Origin: Gemmatimonadaceae bacterium
GTDB taxonomy: Bacteria; Gemmatimonadota; Gemmatimonadetes; Gemmatimonadales; Gemmatimonadaceae
Assembly (NCBI GenBank): GCA_037721215.1
Contig: JBBJNV010000020.1
Location: 1-64,000 of the forward strand
Reading direction: 5' to 3'
DNA: 64,000 nt
Part shown: piece after piece, positions 51,959 through 60,124 of the stretch
Numbering within the stretch: the stretch's first letter is position 1
How the letters are laid out: each line of letters begins with the position of its first letter
The notes under the pieces: generated by a model
Told to the model about the DNA's origin: nothing
Seen by the model: the letters and a program-made list of their open reading frames with translations, nothing else
The model's database searches: none
Program-made: the position numbers and the translations under genes

Positions 51959-52429
51959 ATGGCCGCCATTCGACCGCATAGCCACCGCGCGGATCAGCTC
52001 AGTCACCGGTTCATAACCGGTCTTTTCGGTGGCGACGACTGGCAATCGCTTCATCAGTTGATGCAGACAGGGCTCGAGAAAAAAGCATTCAGGGCACAAA
52101 CGGTCACCGAGTTTCTCGAGCACGCCGTGACCGAAGTGGCTGCACGGTCGGCATTGCGTTCCTATCTTGTCGCGGATCGATCCTGGAAGCGAAGGGTGAG
52201 CGAGAAAAGTCCGCTCTCCGCAGCGGAGCTGGACCGGATCGCCGACGTCGGCGAGGTTGTGCGGGAAGCAAGGCGCATCTGGGGCGAGTCCGATGCCGCC
52301 GAGCGGTTCCTCACCCGCCCACATCCGCAACTGAGGGATAGAAAGCCAATCGAGGTCGCGGCGACGGAAGGTGGGGCGCAGGCCGTTCGTGAGCTCATGT
52401 CACGAATCGAGGAAGGAGCGCCCGGCTGA
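51959..52429 (+). CDS. Xre/MbcA/ParS-type antitoxin with DUF2384 domain
   Basis: A 156-residue protein with the antitoxin C-terminal toxin-binding domain: about residues 95-150 carry AAELDRIADVGEVVREARRIWGESDAAERFLTRPHPQLRDRKPIEVAATEGG, the family pattern of LsxxE..Rl..v......a...fg....A..WL..P...L.G..P.......G. The N-terminal part is helical and would hold the DNA-binding fold, though a clear HTH is not obvious. The stop overlaps the ATG of the RES toxin by one base (TGATG), the usual order for RES-Xre pairs. It should neutralise the toxin and repress its own promoter. Confidence 0.88.
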   Translation: MAAIRPHSHRADQLSHRFITGLFGGDDWQSLHQLMQTGLEKKAFRAQTVTEFLEHAVTEVAARSALRSYLVADRSWKRRVSEKSPLSAAELDRIADVGEVVREARRIWGESDAAERFLTRPHPQLRDRKPIEVAATEGGAQAVRELMSRIEEGAPG

Positions 52430-52875
52430 TGGTGCTGCGAGCTGTTCGTGTCACGGCTCGCACGTATGACCCTCGGCGCTCGAGTGGTCGTGAGAATCGT
52501 TGGAATGCGGCGGGCCAGGCTGTCGTGTACCTATCCGAACATTTTTCGACTGCCCTTCTGGAAATGCTTGTTCACAGTGCTGGAGTGCCGGTGCCGTGCC
52601 ATGCGGCCTGGGCGACAATCAGGGGTGGCGTCAGCGTCGAGGAACTCGATGTGGCGAAGTGGCCCGGCTGGGATGATCTGGACGATCAAGGGTTCGCTCG
52701 AGCCGCAGGCTCAAAGTGGTTCTCGGAGCATAGAAGTGCCTGCCTTCTTGTGCCGTCGGTACCCGGGCGGCCATTCGAGCGTAACATCGTTGTGAATACC
52801 ACCCATAAGCTGGCCGGGAGGATCGTGTGGGAGACCACGGTCGAAGTTCCGTGGGATCCGCGAGTGTTCGGCTAG
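52429..52875 (+). CDS. RES-domain toxin, NAD+ phosphorylase/hydrolase
   Basis: A 148-residue RES-family toxin that breaks down cellular NAD+. Conserved elements are the N-terminal Arg region (RVTARTYDPRRSSGRENRWN), the VVYLSEHFSTALLEMLVH block with the conserved Ser-Glu and Glu residues, and the C-terminal PFERNIVVNTTHKLAG (usual p.e.NyLlNp.Hp). Translation is coupled to its antitoxin. Eleven bases after the stop lies the tail remnant of the small lipoprotein family. Confidence 0.9.
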   Translation: MVLRAVRVTARTYDPRRSSGRENRWNAAGQAVVYLSEHFSTALLEMLVHSAGVPVPCHAAWATIRGGVSVEELDVAKWPGWDDLDDQGFARAAGSKWFSEHRSACLLVPSVPGRPFERNIVVNTTHKLAGRIVWETTVEVPWDPRVFG

Positions 52876-52886
52876 CGAGCAGGCTG

Positions 52887-52925
52887 AAGTACAGATTTCG
52901 ACGGGCCCGGCTCTACGGCAGATAA
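52887..52925 (+). pseudogene. 3'-terminal remnant of the small lipoprotein family
   Basis: A 39-bp stretch reads KYRFRRARLYGR-stop, matching the end of the lipoproteins at 43.2-43.7 kb (QYRFRRDRLFGQ) and 57.4-58.0 kb (EYTFRRDRLFGS). DNA is similar too: TACAGATTTCGACGG here, TATAGATTTCGACGC there. No upstream part of the gene is present; the RES toxin ends 11 bp before it. Best read as the tail of a deleted copy. It is short, so chance similarity is not wholly excluded. Confidence 0.6.
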
Positions 52926-52987
52926 CCCATAATGCGTGGGGAAACAACCAGGGCTTTTTCGCCGTTTCGCCCGACTAGCTTTCACCC

Positions 52988-53797
52988 ATGCTCGTCCACG
53001 CTTTTGCGGTATTGCTTGCGTTCCAGCAACCCGCCCCTCGAACCATCGCCATCGACGAGCGGCTGGCCGCCGACGCCCGAATTGCGATTGGAGATCGGCT
53101 CACCGTATCGGCTCAGTCGGGCGCCGCAAATGTTGACACTGTAATCGTCTCCGCGATCGTCAAGCGAGGTGCAGATCCCGCCGAGATCGCGCGCAGCGAG
53201 TACAGGATTCACATGCATCTGGATCATCTGCAGAAAATTGCGGAGTACGGAGACCGTGTCGACAAATTCGCCGTGGCCACTCGGGGCCCATCGGCAACCG
53301 AAGAAGCGCTTGCCGCAATCAACCTCGCCGCTTTTGGATTCCAGGCGCATCGGTCGCGCGACATCGCGGTAGAAACCTCGAAAACGTTTCAGGTCATCAG
53401 CCGGTTCCATCGGGCAATCGGGGTGATCACCATTGTCGCCAGCGCGATCTTTCTGCTCTGCATCATGCTGCTCAAAGTCGAGGAGCGGCGACGTGACGTA
53501 GCGGCTTTGCGTCTCATGGGGATTTCAAGGAGAACCGTCGTGCAGAGCGTCGTCATCGAGGCGGCGGTCCTGGCGGTGGTCGGAAGCGCGCTGGGAGTGG
53601 CGGTCGGCTTCGGGGCATCGCTGTTCATCAACTGGTATTACCAGAGTCTTTATCGCACGCCGCTTTATTTTTCGATGATCACGCCGTCGATTATCACTCT
53701 TGCGGTGGGCTTGTCGCTGATACTGGGCATAGGCGCCGGGCTGCTTGCTTCGCTGCGTCTCGTGCGTACGCCGCCGCTGGCGCTTTTCGGACGCTGA
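52988..53797 (+). CDS. FtsX-like ABC permease, first of an AttEFGH-type set
   Basis: A 269-residue inner-membrane protein: one hydrophobic segment at the very N-terminus (HAFAVLLAFQ), a periplasmic domain of about 110 residues, then three helices of the FtsX/MacB permease type. The latter include IGVITIVASAIFLLCIMLLKVEERRRDVAALRLMGISRRTV, where the ERRRDVAxLRLMG coupling loop that touches the ATPase is clear. It overlaps the next permease by one base (TGATG). With the ABC ATPase and AttH-like protein it should form a lipid- or lipoprotein-handling exporter. The N-terminal helix is unusually short for this family. Confidence 0.85.
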   Translation: MLVHAFAVLLAFQQPAPRTIAIDERLAADARIAIGDRLTVSAQSGAANVDTVIVSAIVKRGADPAEIARSEYRIHMHLDHLQKIAEYGDRVDKFAVATRGPSATEEALAAINLAAFGFQAHRSRDIAVETSKTFQVISRFHRAIGVITIVASAIFLLCIMLLKVEERRRDVAALRLMGISRRTVVQSVVIEAAVLAVVGSALGVAVGFGASLFINWYYQSLYRTPLYFSMITPSIITLAVGLSLILGIGAGLLASLRLVRTPPLALFGR

Positions 53798-54984
53798 TGC
53801 GGCTGGCTCTGGCCTGGGCGGGGCTGAGAGGGCATGGCGTTCGCACCTTGCTTGCCATACTGGGAGTGGCGGTTGCCGCGGCGATGCTGCTCGACATGGT
53901 GATGATGTCGACGGGTATGCGCGAATCATTTCGTGAGCTGCTGCTATCGCGCGGATATCAAATCCGGCTTGCTCCCAAAGGGACACTCCCATTCGACACG
54001 GATGCCACCATCGAAGGGACGAGCCGCATCGTCGCCGTTCTTCGCGCAAATCCCGACATCGTGGCGGTAAGTCCGGTGCTGGGCGCAACCATCCACGTAC
54101 CGGTTGGGAATCGTACGGTGACAAGCGCTGCGCTCGGAGTTATGGCCGAGGTGCAGGGAGATTACGAACTTCTGTCGGGCCGTGATCCGATTGCGTCCAA
54201 TGCGATAGCGGTGAATGACGACTTCATCAGGGCGACAGGGGCACAAATTGGAGATACGCTTGAAGTTGCAACGGGTTATGACCCTCAGCTCAGGACCTTT
54301 GCTGCGTCGAAGAGACTGGTGGTGACGGGTCGCCTGCGCTTCATCTACGGCGCCATCAATCAGCCCGCGACCGCGATTCGACTCTCGACACTTCAGGAAA
54401 TGGGTGGAGCGGTGCGTACGGATGATGCGTCGTTGTTCATGCTCAAGGTTAGGGATGGTGCCGACGTCGAGCGCATCCGCCGGTGGATCGAACGCGGGGT
54501 GCCGTCGGTGAGTGCGATCTCAACAGCCACCGCGATTGCGCAGGTGGACGAGCGGCTCAGTTATTTTCGCCAACTGGCATTCATCCTCGGCACCGTCAGC
54601 CTGTTTGTCGGATTTCTGCTCGTAACGACGCTCGTGACTGTGTCCGTCAACGAACGCATCGGCGAGATCACGGTAATGCGCGCGATCGGCGTCTCGAAAG
54701 CACATATCGTGCAACAGATTGTGATGGAGGGCATGGTAATCAGCCTGGCTGGCGCAGTTGGCGGGCTGGCGCTGGGCCTCGGGACCGCCCGGTATCTCAA
54801 CAGCATTCTCTCGAGCTTTCCCGGGCTTCCGATGGCCATCGATTTCTTTCTTTTCCAGCCGCGATCCGCGTGGACGGCGATGGGATTGCTGACGTTATCG
54901 GGAGTGGCGGCGGGTGTGTATCCGTCATTCCGGGCCGCGTCGCTTCCCATCGCGACGACTCTCAGAGAAGAGGCGATCGCGTGA
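53797..54984 (+). CDS. FtsX-like ABC permease, second of the AttEFGH-type set
   Basis: A 395-residue permease with the MacB/LolC-type plan: helix 1 (RTLLAILGVAVAAAMLLDMVMM), a large MacB-PCD-like periplasmic domain (about residues 40-255), then three helices from about 262. The coupling loop VSVNERIGEITVMRAIGVSKAHI is the standard site for docking the ATPase. Its companion gene is shorter, suggesting a heterodimeric channel like AttF/AttG. The ATPase gene follows after 16 bp. Confidence 0.9.
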   Translation: MRLALAWAGLRGHGVRTLLAILGVAVAAAMLLDMVMMSTGMRESFRELLLSRGYQIRLAPKGTLPFDTDATIEGTSRIVAVLRANPDIVAVSPVLGATIHVPVGNRTVTSAALGVMAEVQGDYELLSGRDPIASNAIAVNDDFIRATGAQIGDTLEVATGYDPQLRTFAASKRLVVTGRLRFIYGAINQPATAIRLSTLQEMGGAVRTDDASLFMLKVRDGADVERIRRWIERGVPSVSAISTATAIAQVDERLSYFRQLAFILGTVSLFVGFLLVTTLVTVSVNERIGEITVMRAIGVSKAHIVQQIVMEGMVISLAGAVGGLALGLGTARYLNSILSSFPGLPMAIDFFLFQPRSAWTAMGLLTLSGVAAGVYPSFRAASLPIATTLREEAIA

Positions 54985-55000
54985 TATACCGGCGCCCGAT

Positions 55001-55744
55001 ATGTCTCTGCCCGCAGGCCGACGAGTGACAACTATCGGTGCCGATCGAGCCGTGCGTGATGCTGCAGCGAGCGCGGCAGGCAACGTCGTCGAAGCGCGCG
55101 ATCTCGCTCGCGAGTACAGGTTTGGCAAGGAACGCGTGCATGCGCTCCGTGGAGTGACGTTCGACATTGCCGATGGCGATTACGTGGCGATCGTCGGACC
55201 CTCGGGGTGCGGCAAGTCGACGTTGCTCAATCTGCTCGGCGCTATCGATCGCCCAACGAGCGGCTCGGTCACCATTCGCGGCGAAAATGTCGGAGCAATG
55301 CGCGACCGCGAGGCGACTTTGTTCAGGCTGCGTAACATCGGTTTCGTGTTTCAGAGGTTCTACCTCATGCAGACTCTGTCGGCGCGCGAGAATGTGGAAT
55401 TGCCGATGGCCGAGGCGGGCGTGAAGTCGGCAGAACGTGTAGCGAGGGCGAGGGAGCTGCTCGCGTATGTGGGCCTGGAACACCGTGAACGGCATCGTCC
55501 GTCGGAGCTGTCGGGCGGAGAGCAGCAGCGTGTGGCTATCGCCCGTTCGTTGTCCAACCGTCCCGCGATACTCCTTGCCGATGAGCCAACCGGAGAGCTC
55601 GACGCGAGAACCGGGGCCGATATCATCGGCCTCTTCGAACGGCTCAATGGGGATGGCACCACGCTTATCGTAGTCACCCATGACGAGGAGCTTGCACGCG
55701 CAGCCCGGCGCCGCATCCACATGCGCGACGGAGTCATTGCGTGA
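55001..55744 (+). CDS. ABC transporter ATP-binding protein (LolD/MacB-type, AttE-like)
   Basis: A 247-residue ATPase. Walker A is VGPSGCGKSTLLN, the Q-loop FVFQRFYLMQTLSARENVELPM, the signature SELSGGEQQRVAIARSL, Walker B ILLADEPTGELD and the switch His VVTHDEELA. These features, and the QRFYLMQTLSA stretch, place it with the LolD/MacB/FtsE-like group that drives mechanotransmission rather than classic solute export. A start at 55001 (MSLPAG) gives a roughly 25-residue lead before the domain. GTGA overlap with the AttH-like gene downstream. Confidence 0.94.
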   Translation: MSLPAGRRVTTIGADRAVRDAAASAAGNVVEARDLAREYRFGKERVHALRGVTFDIADGDYVAIVGPSGCGKSTLLNLLGAIDRPTSGSVTIRGENVGAMRDREATLFRLRNIGFVFQRFYLMQTLSARENVELPMAEAGVKSAERVARARELLAYVGLEHRERHRPSELSGGEQQRVAIARSLSNRPAILLADEPTGELDARTGADIIGLFERLNGDGTTLIVVTHDEELARAARRRIHMRDGVIA

Positions 55745-57297
55745 TCCCGCTTCTCGCGCTGAGGAACATCGTGTCCCGCCCATGGCGCGCGCTGCTGCTG
55801 TTTTTCGGGTACGGCGTTGGAGTTGGAGTGATGGTCGTGCTCCTTTCGATTGGCGAAGCGCTGCTGAGTCAGGCGCGCGACGAGCGGCTGGTGGGTGGCG
55901 GGTCAATTACGGTGCTGCCTCAGGGCCTCGACGTCGAGGTAATGAAGACCGGTGGTGTGGGCGGTCTCTATTTCTCCATCGACCACGGGCGGTTCGTCTA
56001 CGATCAACTTCTCGCGTCGCCGCGGTTGTCGAACGTGATAAGCGCTGTGGCGCCCCAGATCGACGGCCGCCTGACGTATCTGCGCTCGATGAGCGGCGCG
56101 GAGTACGCCGTGCGGGCCAGCGGCGGGGTGCCGAGTGCGGCAACAGCGGTGGGTGTGCCCCTCCAACTCGTCAGCGGCAGCTGGAAGAATGATGAAGGTG
56201 ACCGGAAATGGATCTCCCCGACCCCGCGCGAGCTGCGCGACGAGATCGATCATTTTCATCTACCGCCTGACAATGTTGCCAACCGCGAAAGCTGGGCTGA
56301 GTGGCACTACTTCAATGTGATATCACCGGATAGCAGGCGATGGGCTTTCATTTCTTTCATCGTCGCGGGCGATGTAGGCCGTGAGAAATGGGGCGCGAGC
56401 GTGACGATCACGTTGCGGGAGCAGGGTGGGCGGTCGCGGAAATTTGTCTCATACATTCCGCGTGAGCGCGTCCGTTTCTCTACGACCGATGCCAATCTCG
56501 CGCTCGGCGGCTCGACCGTCACTGTCCGCCCCGACGGCAACTACGTCGTTGCCGCAGAAGCGCGGGAAGAAGGAGGGGGCGATGTCGTGCGTGTGAATCT
56601 CGTTGTCACACCCACGCCGCGTGCGTATTTCCCGGGCGCATCGCTTGGGTCGAGAGAGCTCGTATCCGGGTATGCGGTACCGGCGTTGCGCGCGAATGCC
56701 GATGGCAGGATCTGCGTCGGCGGAGCATGTGAGACCTATGCGGGGGCGCAGTCATATCACGATCACAACTGGGGTGTGTGGCGGGGAGTTACGTGGGACT
56801 GGGGCGCTTCGAGAGCAGGCGGCTACACACTTCTTTATGGCAGAGTGCTGGGGCCGGACCAACGTGGAAGGGAGACCCCGTTATTCGTTTATCTCGTGGA
56901 CTCGCTTGGATTCAGATCCGTGATGCGGCCGCGGCGAATCGACTATACCGACGGGCGGGTGATAGAGGTCGATGGACGGCGTGTAGCTGTTCCGTCGCGC
57001 GCGGTGTTCGCGGATGTACGGGGTGCCGACACACTGCGTGTCGAGCTAGTGATAGACGACGCAATCGGAACCGACACGCGGAAGCAATCGGAGGGCGAGA
57101 GTCCGTTCGCGAATCAGGGCGATGGATTGGCCGGGACTGCCGATAGTCGCGTCGAAGAGCGCGGCGACCCGAACCGCGTCGCCGACGCCGGGCGGCCCTA
57201 CTTCATCCAGATGAAAGGGACCGCAAGCATCAGCGGGCGTATCAGTGGCGAGATCATTCGCGGAACCGGAACCGGATTTTTCGAAACCTATCGTTAG
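55741..57297 (+). CDS. Membrane-anchored AttH/CrtC-like lipocalin-fold protein
   Basis: A 518-residue fusion. The first about 140 residues look like the start of a MacB-type permease: LALRNIVSRPWRALLLFFGYGVGVGVMVVLLS (helix at 16-36) and GGSITVLPQGLDVEVMKTGG. There is no second helix set. From about residue 180 an AttH/CrtC (carotenoid 1,2-hydratase-like) double-lipocalin domain follows, with ESWAEWHYFNV and the diagnostic YHDHNWGVWRGVTWDWG at about 339. AttH in Nitrosomonas-like att operons is a separate protein next to the same ABC genes. Here it is tethered to the membrane by a permease-like N-terminus. GTG start overlapping the ATPase stop. A decayed copy of its 3' part lies at 58110-58247. 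Confidence 0.82.
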   Translation: MIPLLALRNIVSRPWRALLLFFGYGVGVGVMVVLLSIGEALLSQARDERLVGGGSITVLPQGLDVEVMKTGGVGGLYFSIDHGRFVYDQLLASPRLSNVISAVAPQIDGRLTYLRSMSGAEYAVRASGGVPSAATAVGVPLQLVSGSWKNDEGDRKWISPTPRELRDEIDHFHLPPDNVANRESWAEWHYFNVISPDSRRWAFISFIVAGDVGREKWGASVTITLREQGGRSRKFVSYIPRERVRFSTTDANLALGGSTVTVRPDGNYVVAAEAREEGGGDVVRVNLVVTPTPRAYFPGASLGSRELVSGYAVPALRANADGRICVGGACETYAGAQSYHDHNWGVWRGVTWDWGASRAGGYTLLYGRVLGPDQRGRETPLFVYLVDSLGFRSVMRPRRIDYTDGRVIEVDGRRVAVPSRAVFADVRGADTLRVELVIDDAIGTDTRKQSEGESPFANQGDGLAGTADSRVEERGDPNRVADAGRPYFIQMKGTASISGRISGEIIRGTGTGFFETYR

Positions 57298-57420
57298 CTC
57301 AGCCGGTCAGCCCCGGGCGTCAGCGCGCGGCTCTCGGTTATTTAGGGCTTCGCGATTCCCGCTGGCGCTATTATGATGACGGGGATTGTGCAGCGTCTTA
57401 TCATGCCTCCCTTGATAATT

Positions 57421-57978
57421 ATGGATTCTTTGACTGAGGCAATTTCGTGGACGGTCACGGGCATGCTTCCCCGCTCTGGTCGAGATGCTTGCCCCCGCCT
57501 GCGGTTCCTGGGGCTTTCGCTCGTTGGCCTAATCACGGCATGCTCAGCGCTCACTACTGGCCCGGATGTTTCAAGTGTTAGCGGAGCCTATAAGTTAGTT
57601 CTTGTCGACGGGCAGCAATTGCCGACGGCTATTGAGTCTGGTGTTTGCCCGCGAGAGATTTTCGACGGCGAACTCAACCTCGAACCAAAGGTTTCGAATC
57701 GCCGCGAGTCGTATGGGATTCACGTATACGCGAGACTTCGGTGCGATCCAAATCGAATCCTACAGGCGGAATTGCGTAATCAGCTATCTGATCTTGGTCG
57801 CTGGAATCTGGACGGCAGCAGTGTGCAGTTCCGGTCCGACAGGGGCAACGGGGATTTTTCGGTGCAGGTGCAGGATCCATCACTGAATGGCGGTGTCCCC
57901 GGCCCAACGCTCGTCATCAAGTCCAATGGCCGGGAATACACTTTCCGACGAGACCGGCTTTTCGGCAGCCGGCCCTGA
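57421..57978 (+). CDS. Small lipoprotein, family copy B
   Basis: A 185-residue predicted lipoprotein with lipobox GLITAC (Cys41), the paralogue of the gene at 43174-43731. Shared blocks include ALTTGPDVSSVSGAYKL, VCPREIFDGEL, PKVSNRR, VYARLRCDPNR, LGRWNLDG, VPGPTLVIKSNGREYTFRRDRLFGS. The ATGGATT start and about 60 bp before it also resemble copy A (GGCGCTATTATGATGACGG here). It follows the att-like operon by 123 bp on the same strand and is followed by a decayed copy of the attH-like 3' end. The function is not known. Confidence 0.75.
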   Translation: MDSLTEAISWTVTGMLPRSGRDACPRLRFLGLSLVGLITACSALTTGPDVSSVSGAYKLVLVDGQQLPTAIESGVCPREIFDGELNLEPKVSNRRESYGIHVYARLRCDPNRILQAELRNQLSDLGRWNLDGSSVQFRSDRGNGDFSVQVQDPSLNGGVPGPTLVIKSNGREYTFRRDRLFGSRP

Positions 57979-58109
57979 CGTGATCCATGCGACCCCCACC
58001 CCCTTGCACCGCGACTAAACGTGGGTGAACGCAATACGGTTGAACGGGAAACGCTCAACATGTCACTCACCGGGGTTGTTCTTCCACCGTCCTACGCCGG
58101 ATTCTTCGG

Positions 58110-58247
58110 GATGCGATCGGCACCGATACACGGAAGCAGGCTAAGGGGGAAGGTCCATTCGCGAATAAGGAAACGGACCTGGAAAAGGGGGCTGCGGCTG
58201 GGGTTGAGGAACGAGGGGATCCTGCCCGCGCCGTTGACGCAAAGCGT
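58110..58247 (+). pseudogene. Decayed copy of the attH-like gene 3' region
   Basis: Read in one frame, this stretch gives DAIGTDTRKQAKGEGPFAN, then after a diverged spacer VEERGDPARAVDAKR. The intact gene has DAIGTDTRKQSEGESPFAN and VEERGDPNRVADAGR at about 57058-57190. DNA identity over the first 54 bp is roughly 80 percent by eye. After 58247 similarity stops. There is no start codon or ribosome site, so it is a gene fragment. It lies downstream of lipoprotein copy B and overlaps nothing else until the dehydratase stop at 58295. Confidence 0.75.
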
Positions 58248-58294
58248 TCCGAGCCACTCGTCAAATCCAGGAATCTTCGCGCCGTTGTGGCCTG

Positions 58295-59299
58295 TCAACT
58301 GAAGGCAGGACGATGGTCCACCCCGTCACCCTCGCTCAAAACGCGGTCGAGTACTTCACGATCGACGTTGCCCCCTGACAGTACAACTCCGACGCGCTTG
58401 CCGCGCATGCTGGCGCGTTCCTTCATCAGTGCGGCCATTGCGGCGGCGCCAGCTCCCTCCGCTACGTTGTGCGTGTCGGTGAAGAGTATCCGCATCGCTG
58501 CCTCGACTTCCGGATCGCTCACCTGCACGACACGTTCCGCACCCCGACGGATGATTTCCAGGGCCTCGGGGACAGGCGTGCGACATGCCATCCCGTCGGC
58601 GATCTGCGTTGTGACGTCGTGCGAAACAGGATGACCGGCGGCGAACGAGATCGCGTATGCAGGCGCGGCATCCGACACAACGCCGACGATCTTTGTGTGA
58701 AGACCAAGCGCTTCGCGCGCCGCGATCAGTCCGCAGATTCCCGATCCAAGTCCGATCGGGACGTAAACGGTATCGAGGTCAGGCACGGCTCGAAAAAGCT
58801 CCAGTGAGTAGGTGGCAACGCCGAGGAGCAGGAGTGGATGAAATGCCGGTACGAGATGCCAGGCCCGCTCTACGGCGATCTCAGCCGCGGCCTCCAGTGC
58901 CGCCTGAAAGTCGTGTCCGCGCTCGATCAGCTCAACGCCAAGCCTGCGCATCGCATTGTTCTTTTCGACGGCGTTACCCCGTGGCACCACAACAGCGGCT
59001 GCCAGCCCGTGACGCCTAGCGGCCAGCCCGATCGACTGACCGTGATTTCCCCGCGTTGCCGTGACTACACCGGTTACACCGGGCTCCGTCCGGCGGAGGT
59101 GGTCGAGGTACGTGATGCCGCCGCGTACCTTGAACGCCCCCACCGGGGTCTGGTTCTCGTGCTTCACCCACACCTCCGCCCCTGTTCGCGCCGAGAGCGC
59201 CGGCCAGGACTGCTGAGGTGTCGGTGGCATAACCGTGTAAACGAGCGCGGCTGCGGACTCCAGCTCGTCGAGCGATGGAAGCGGAAAGCTCATCGCCAT
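58295..59299 (-). CDS. PLP-dependent threonine/serine dehydratase-like enzyme
   Basis: A 334-residue fold-type II PLP enzyme. The cofactor lysine is in TPVGAFKVRGG, the substrate loop in VTATRGNHGQSIGLAA (usual SxGNHaQ) and the phosphate-binding glycine loop in VPIGLGSGICGLIAA. Such single-domain enzymes without an ACT domain are catabolic threonine dehydratases or serine racemase-like. TRGNHG replaces the more common SSGNHA. The frame is open 31 codons upstream of the chosen Met; those residues do not look like the family. Its 3' end meets the attH-like fragment. Confidence 0.88.
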   Translation of the reverse strand: MAMSFPLPSLDELESAAALVYTVMPPTPQQSWPALSARTGAEVWVKHENQTPVGAFKVRGGITYLDHLRRTEPGVTGVVTATRGNHGQSIGLAARRHGLAAAVVVPRGNAVEKNNAMRRLGVELIERGHDFQAALEAAAEIAVERAWHLVPAFHPLLLLGVATYSLELFRAVPDLDTVYVPIGLGSGICGLIAAREALGLHTKIVGVVSDAAPAYAISFAAGHPVSHDVTTQIADGMACRTPVPEALEIIRRGAERVVQVSDPEVEAAMRILFTDTHNVAEGAGAAAMAALMKERASMRGKRVGVVLSGGNVDREVLDRVLSEGDGVDHRPAFS

Positions 59300-59409
59300 C
59301 TTTCTACTGTGTGTTCCATGGGACTCCTGGAAGGGCAGAACCGGCAATGCACATGCCAATTGCTGAGTGTTGTCGCCCGCGCCCGGTGACACTCCAGACG
59401 GCGAGCCTC

Positions 59410-59437
59410 TTGACTAGACGGACTAGTTCGTTAGACT
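59410..59437 (+). promoter_or_regulatory. Promoter and probable operator of the Phd/PIN operon
   Basis: TTGACT (59410-59415) and TAGACT (59432-59437) are 16 bp apart, just upstream of the antitoxin ATG at 59446. Between and over them lie two GACTAG boxes nine bases apart and the palindrome ACTAGT (59422-59427), a plausible autoregulatory site for the Phd-type antitoxin. The leader is so short that the transcript would begin at or next to the start codon. Confidence 0.5.
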
Positions 59438-59445
59438 CTGCATCC

Positions 59446-59718
59446 ATGCGCGATACCTACTCATTATATGAGGCGAAGGCGAAGCTGTCGGCAATCGTTC
59501 GGCGGGTTAGAGAAGGGCATAGTGTGACTGTCACTCTTCGCGGCGAGCCAGTTGCGGAAATCCGGCCTATCGCGGCGCCGGCGCCAGGGCTCGACGCCCG
59601 GCTCAAAGAGCTCGAGGATCGCGGCACGATTTCTCCCGCTGTTGGAAGATTTGTCCGCGTTCGTCCGGTTGCCCGAAGGCCCGGAGCACTCAAGCGGTTT
59701 CTGGATGAACGCGATTGA
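59446..59718 (+). CDS. Type II antitoxin, Phd/YefM family
   Basis: A 90-residue antitoxin. The start YSLYEAKAKLSAIVRRVREGHSVTVTLRGEPVAEIRPI is the standard Phd/YefM DNA-binding fold (usual ...eakarLselvdrveaGe.v.itrrGkpvA.lvp). The C-terminal third (about 60-90) is charged and basic and should wrap the toxin. Its stop overlaps the TTG start of the PIN toxin. The ATG at 59446 matches the family N-terminus. Confidence 0.9.
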   Translation: MRDTYSLYEAKAKLSAIVRRVREGHSVTVTLRGEPVAEIRPIAAPAPGLDARLKELEDRGTISPAVGRFVRVRPVARRPGALKRFLDERD

Positions 59719-60098
59719 GCACGCTGGCCTACGTGGATGCCTCGTGCATGGTGTCCATCGCGTTCGGTGAACCGGGATCGACAACCCTCGAAAGGAAGCT
59801 GACGAGCTTCGATCAGATATGTTCTTCCAGTCTGCTGGACGCGGAACTCAGGTCCGCCATGGCGCGGGAGCGCGTCCCGGCGCCTCCCGAACTGCTCGCC
59901 AAAGTTCGCTGGATCATGCCAGATCGGCCTTTAAACGGCGAGATCGGCCGCGTGTTGAACGCCGGTTACGTCAGGGGCGCCGACTGCTGGCATCTCGCCA
60001 CCGCGCTCTACCTGGCGCCGGAACCGGCCGATATCAGTTTCCTTACACTCGATCTTCGGCAACGCGGCGTTGCCCGGGCGCTTGGATTCAAAAACTGA
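59715..60098 (+). CDS. PIN-domain toxin (VapC-like ribonuclease)
   Basis: A 127-residue nuclease toxin. The PIN acidic residues are visible: first Asp in LAYVDASCMVSIAFGE, Glu in SSSLLDAELRSAM, and Asp in VRGADCWHLATALYL and FLTLDLRQR. The start is TTG, overlapping the antitoxin stop (TTGA), the usual coupled arrangement for Phd/VapC. Likely an RNA cleaver inhibited by the antitoxin. A strong terminator follows at 60125. Confidence 0.9.
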   Translation: MSTLAYVDASCMVSIAFGEPGSTTLERKLTSFDQICSSSLLDAELRSAMARERVPAPPELLAKVRWIMPDRPLNGEIGRVLNAGYVRGADCWHLATALYLAPEPADISFLTLDLRQRGVARALGFKN

Positions 60099-60124
60099 CT
60101 GCGGACGGTAGCGGCCTGCAAAAC

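Noticed and set aside
52429-57978. A transposon or integron carrying the att operon
   Set aside because: No transposase, integrase, terminal inverted repeats or target duplications were seen; the lipoprotein remnants are better explained by segment duplication.
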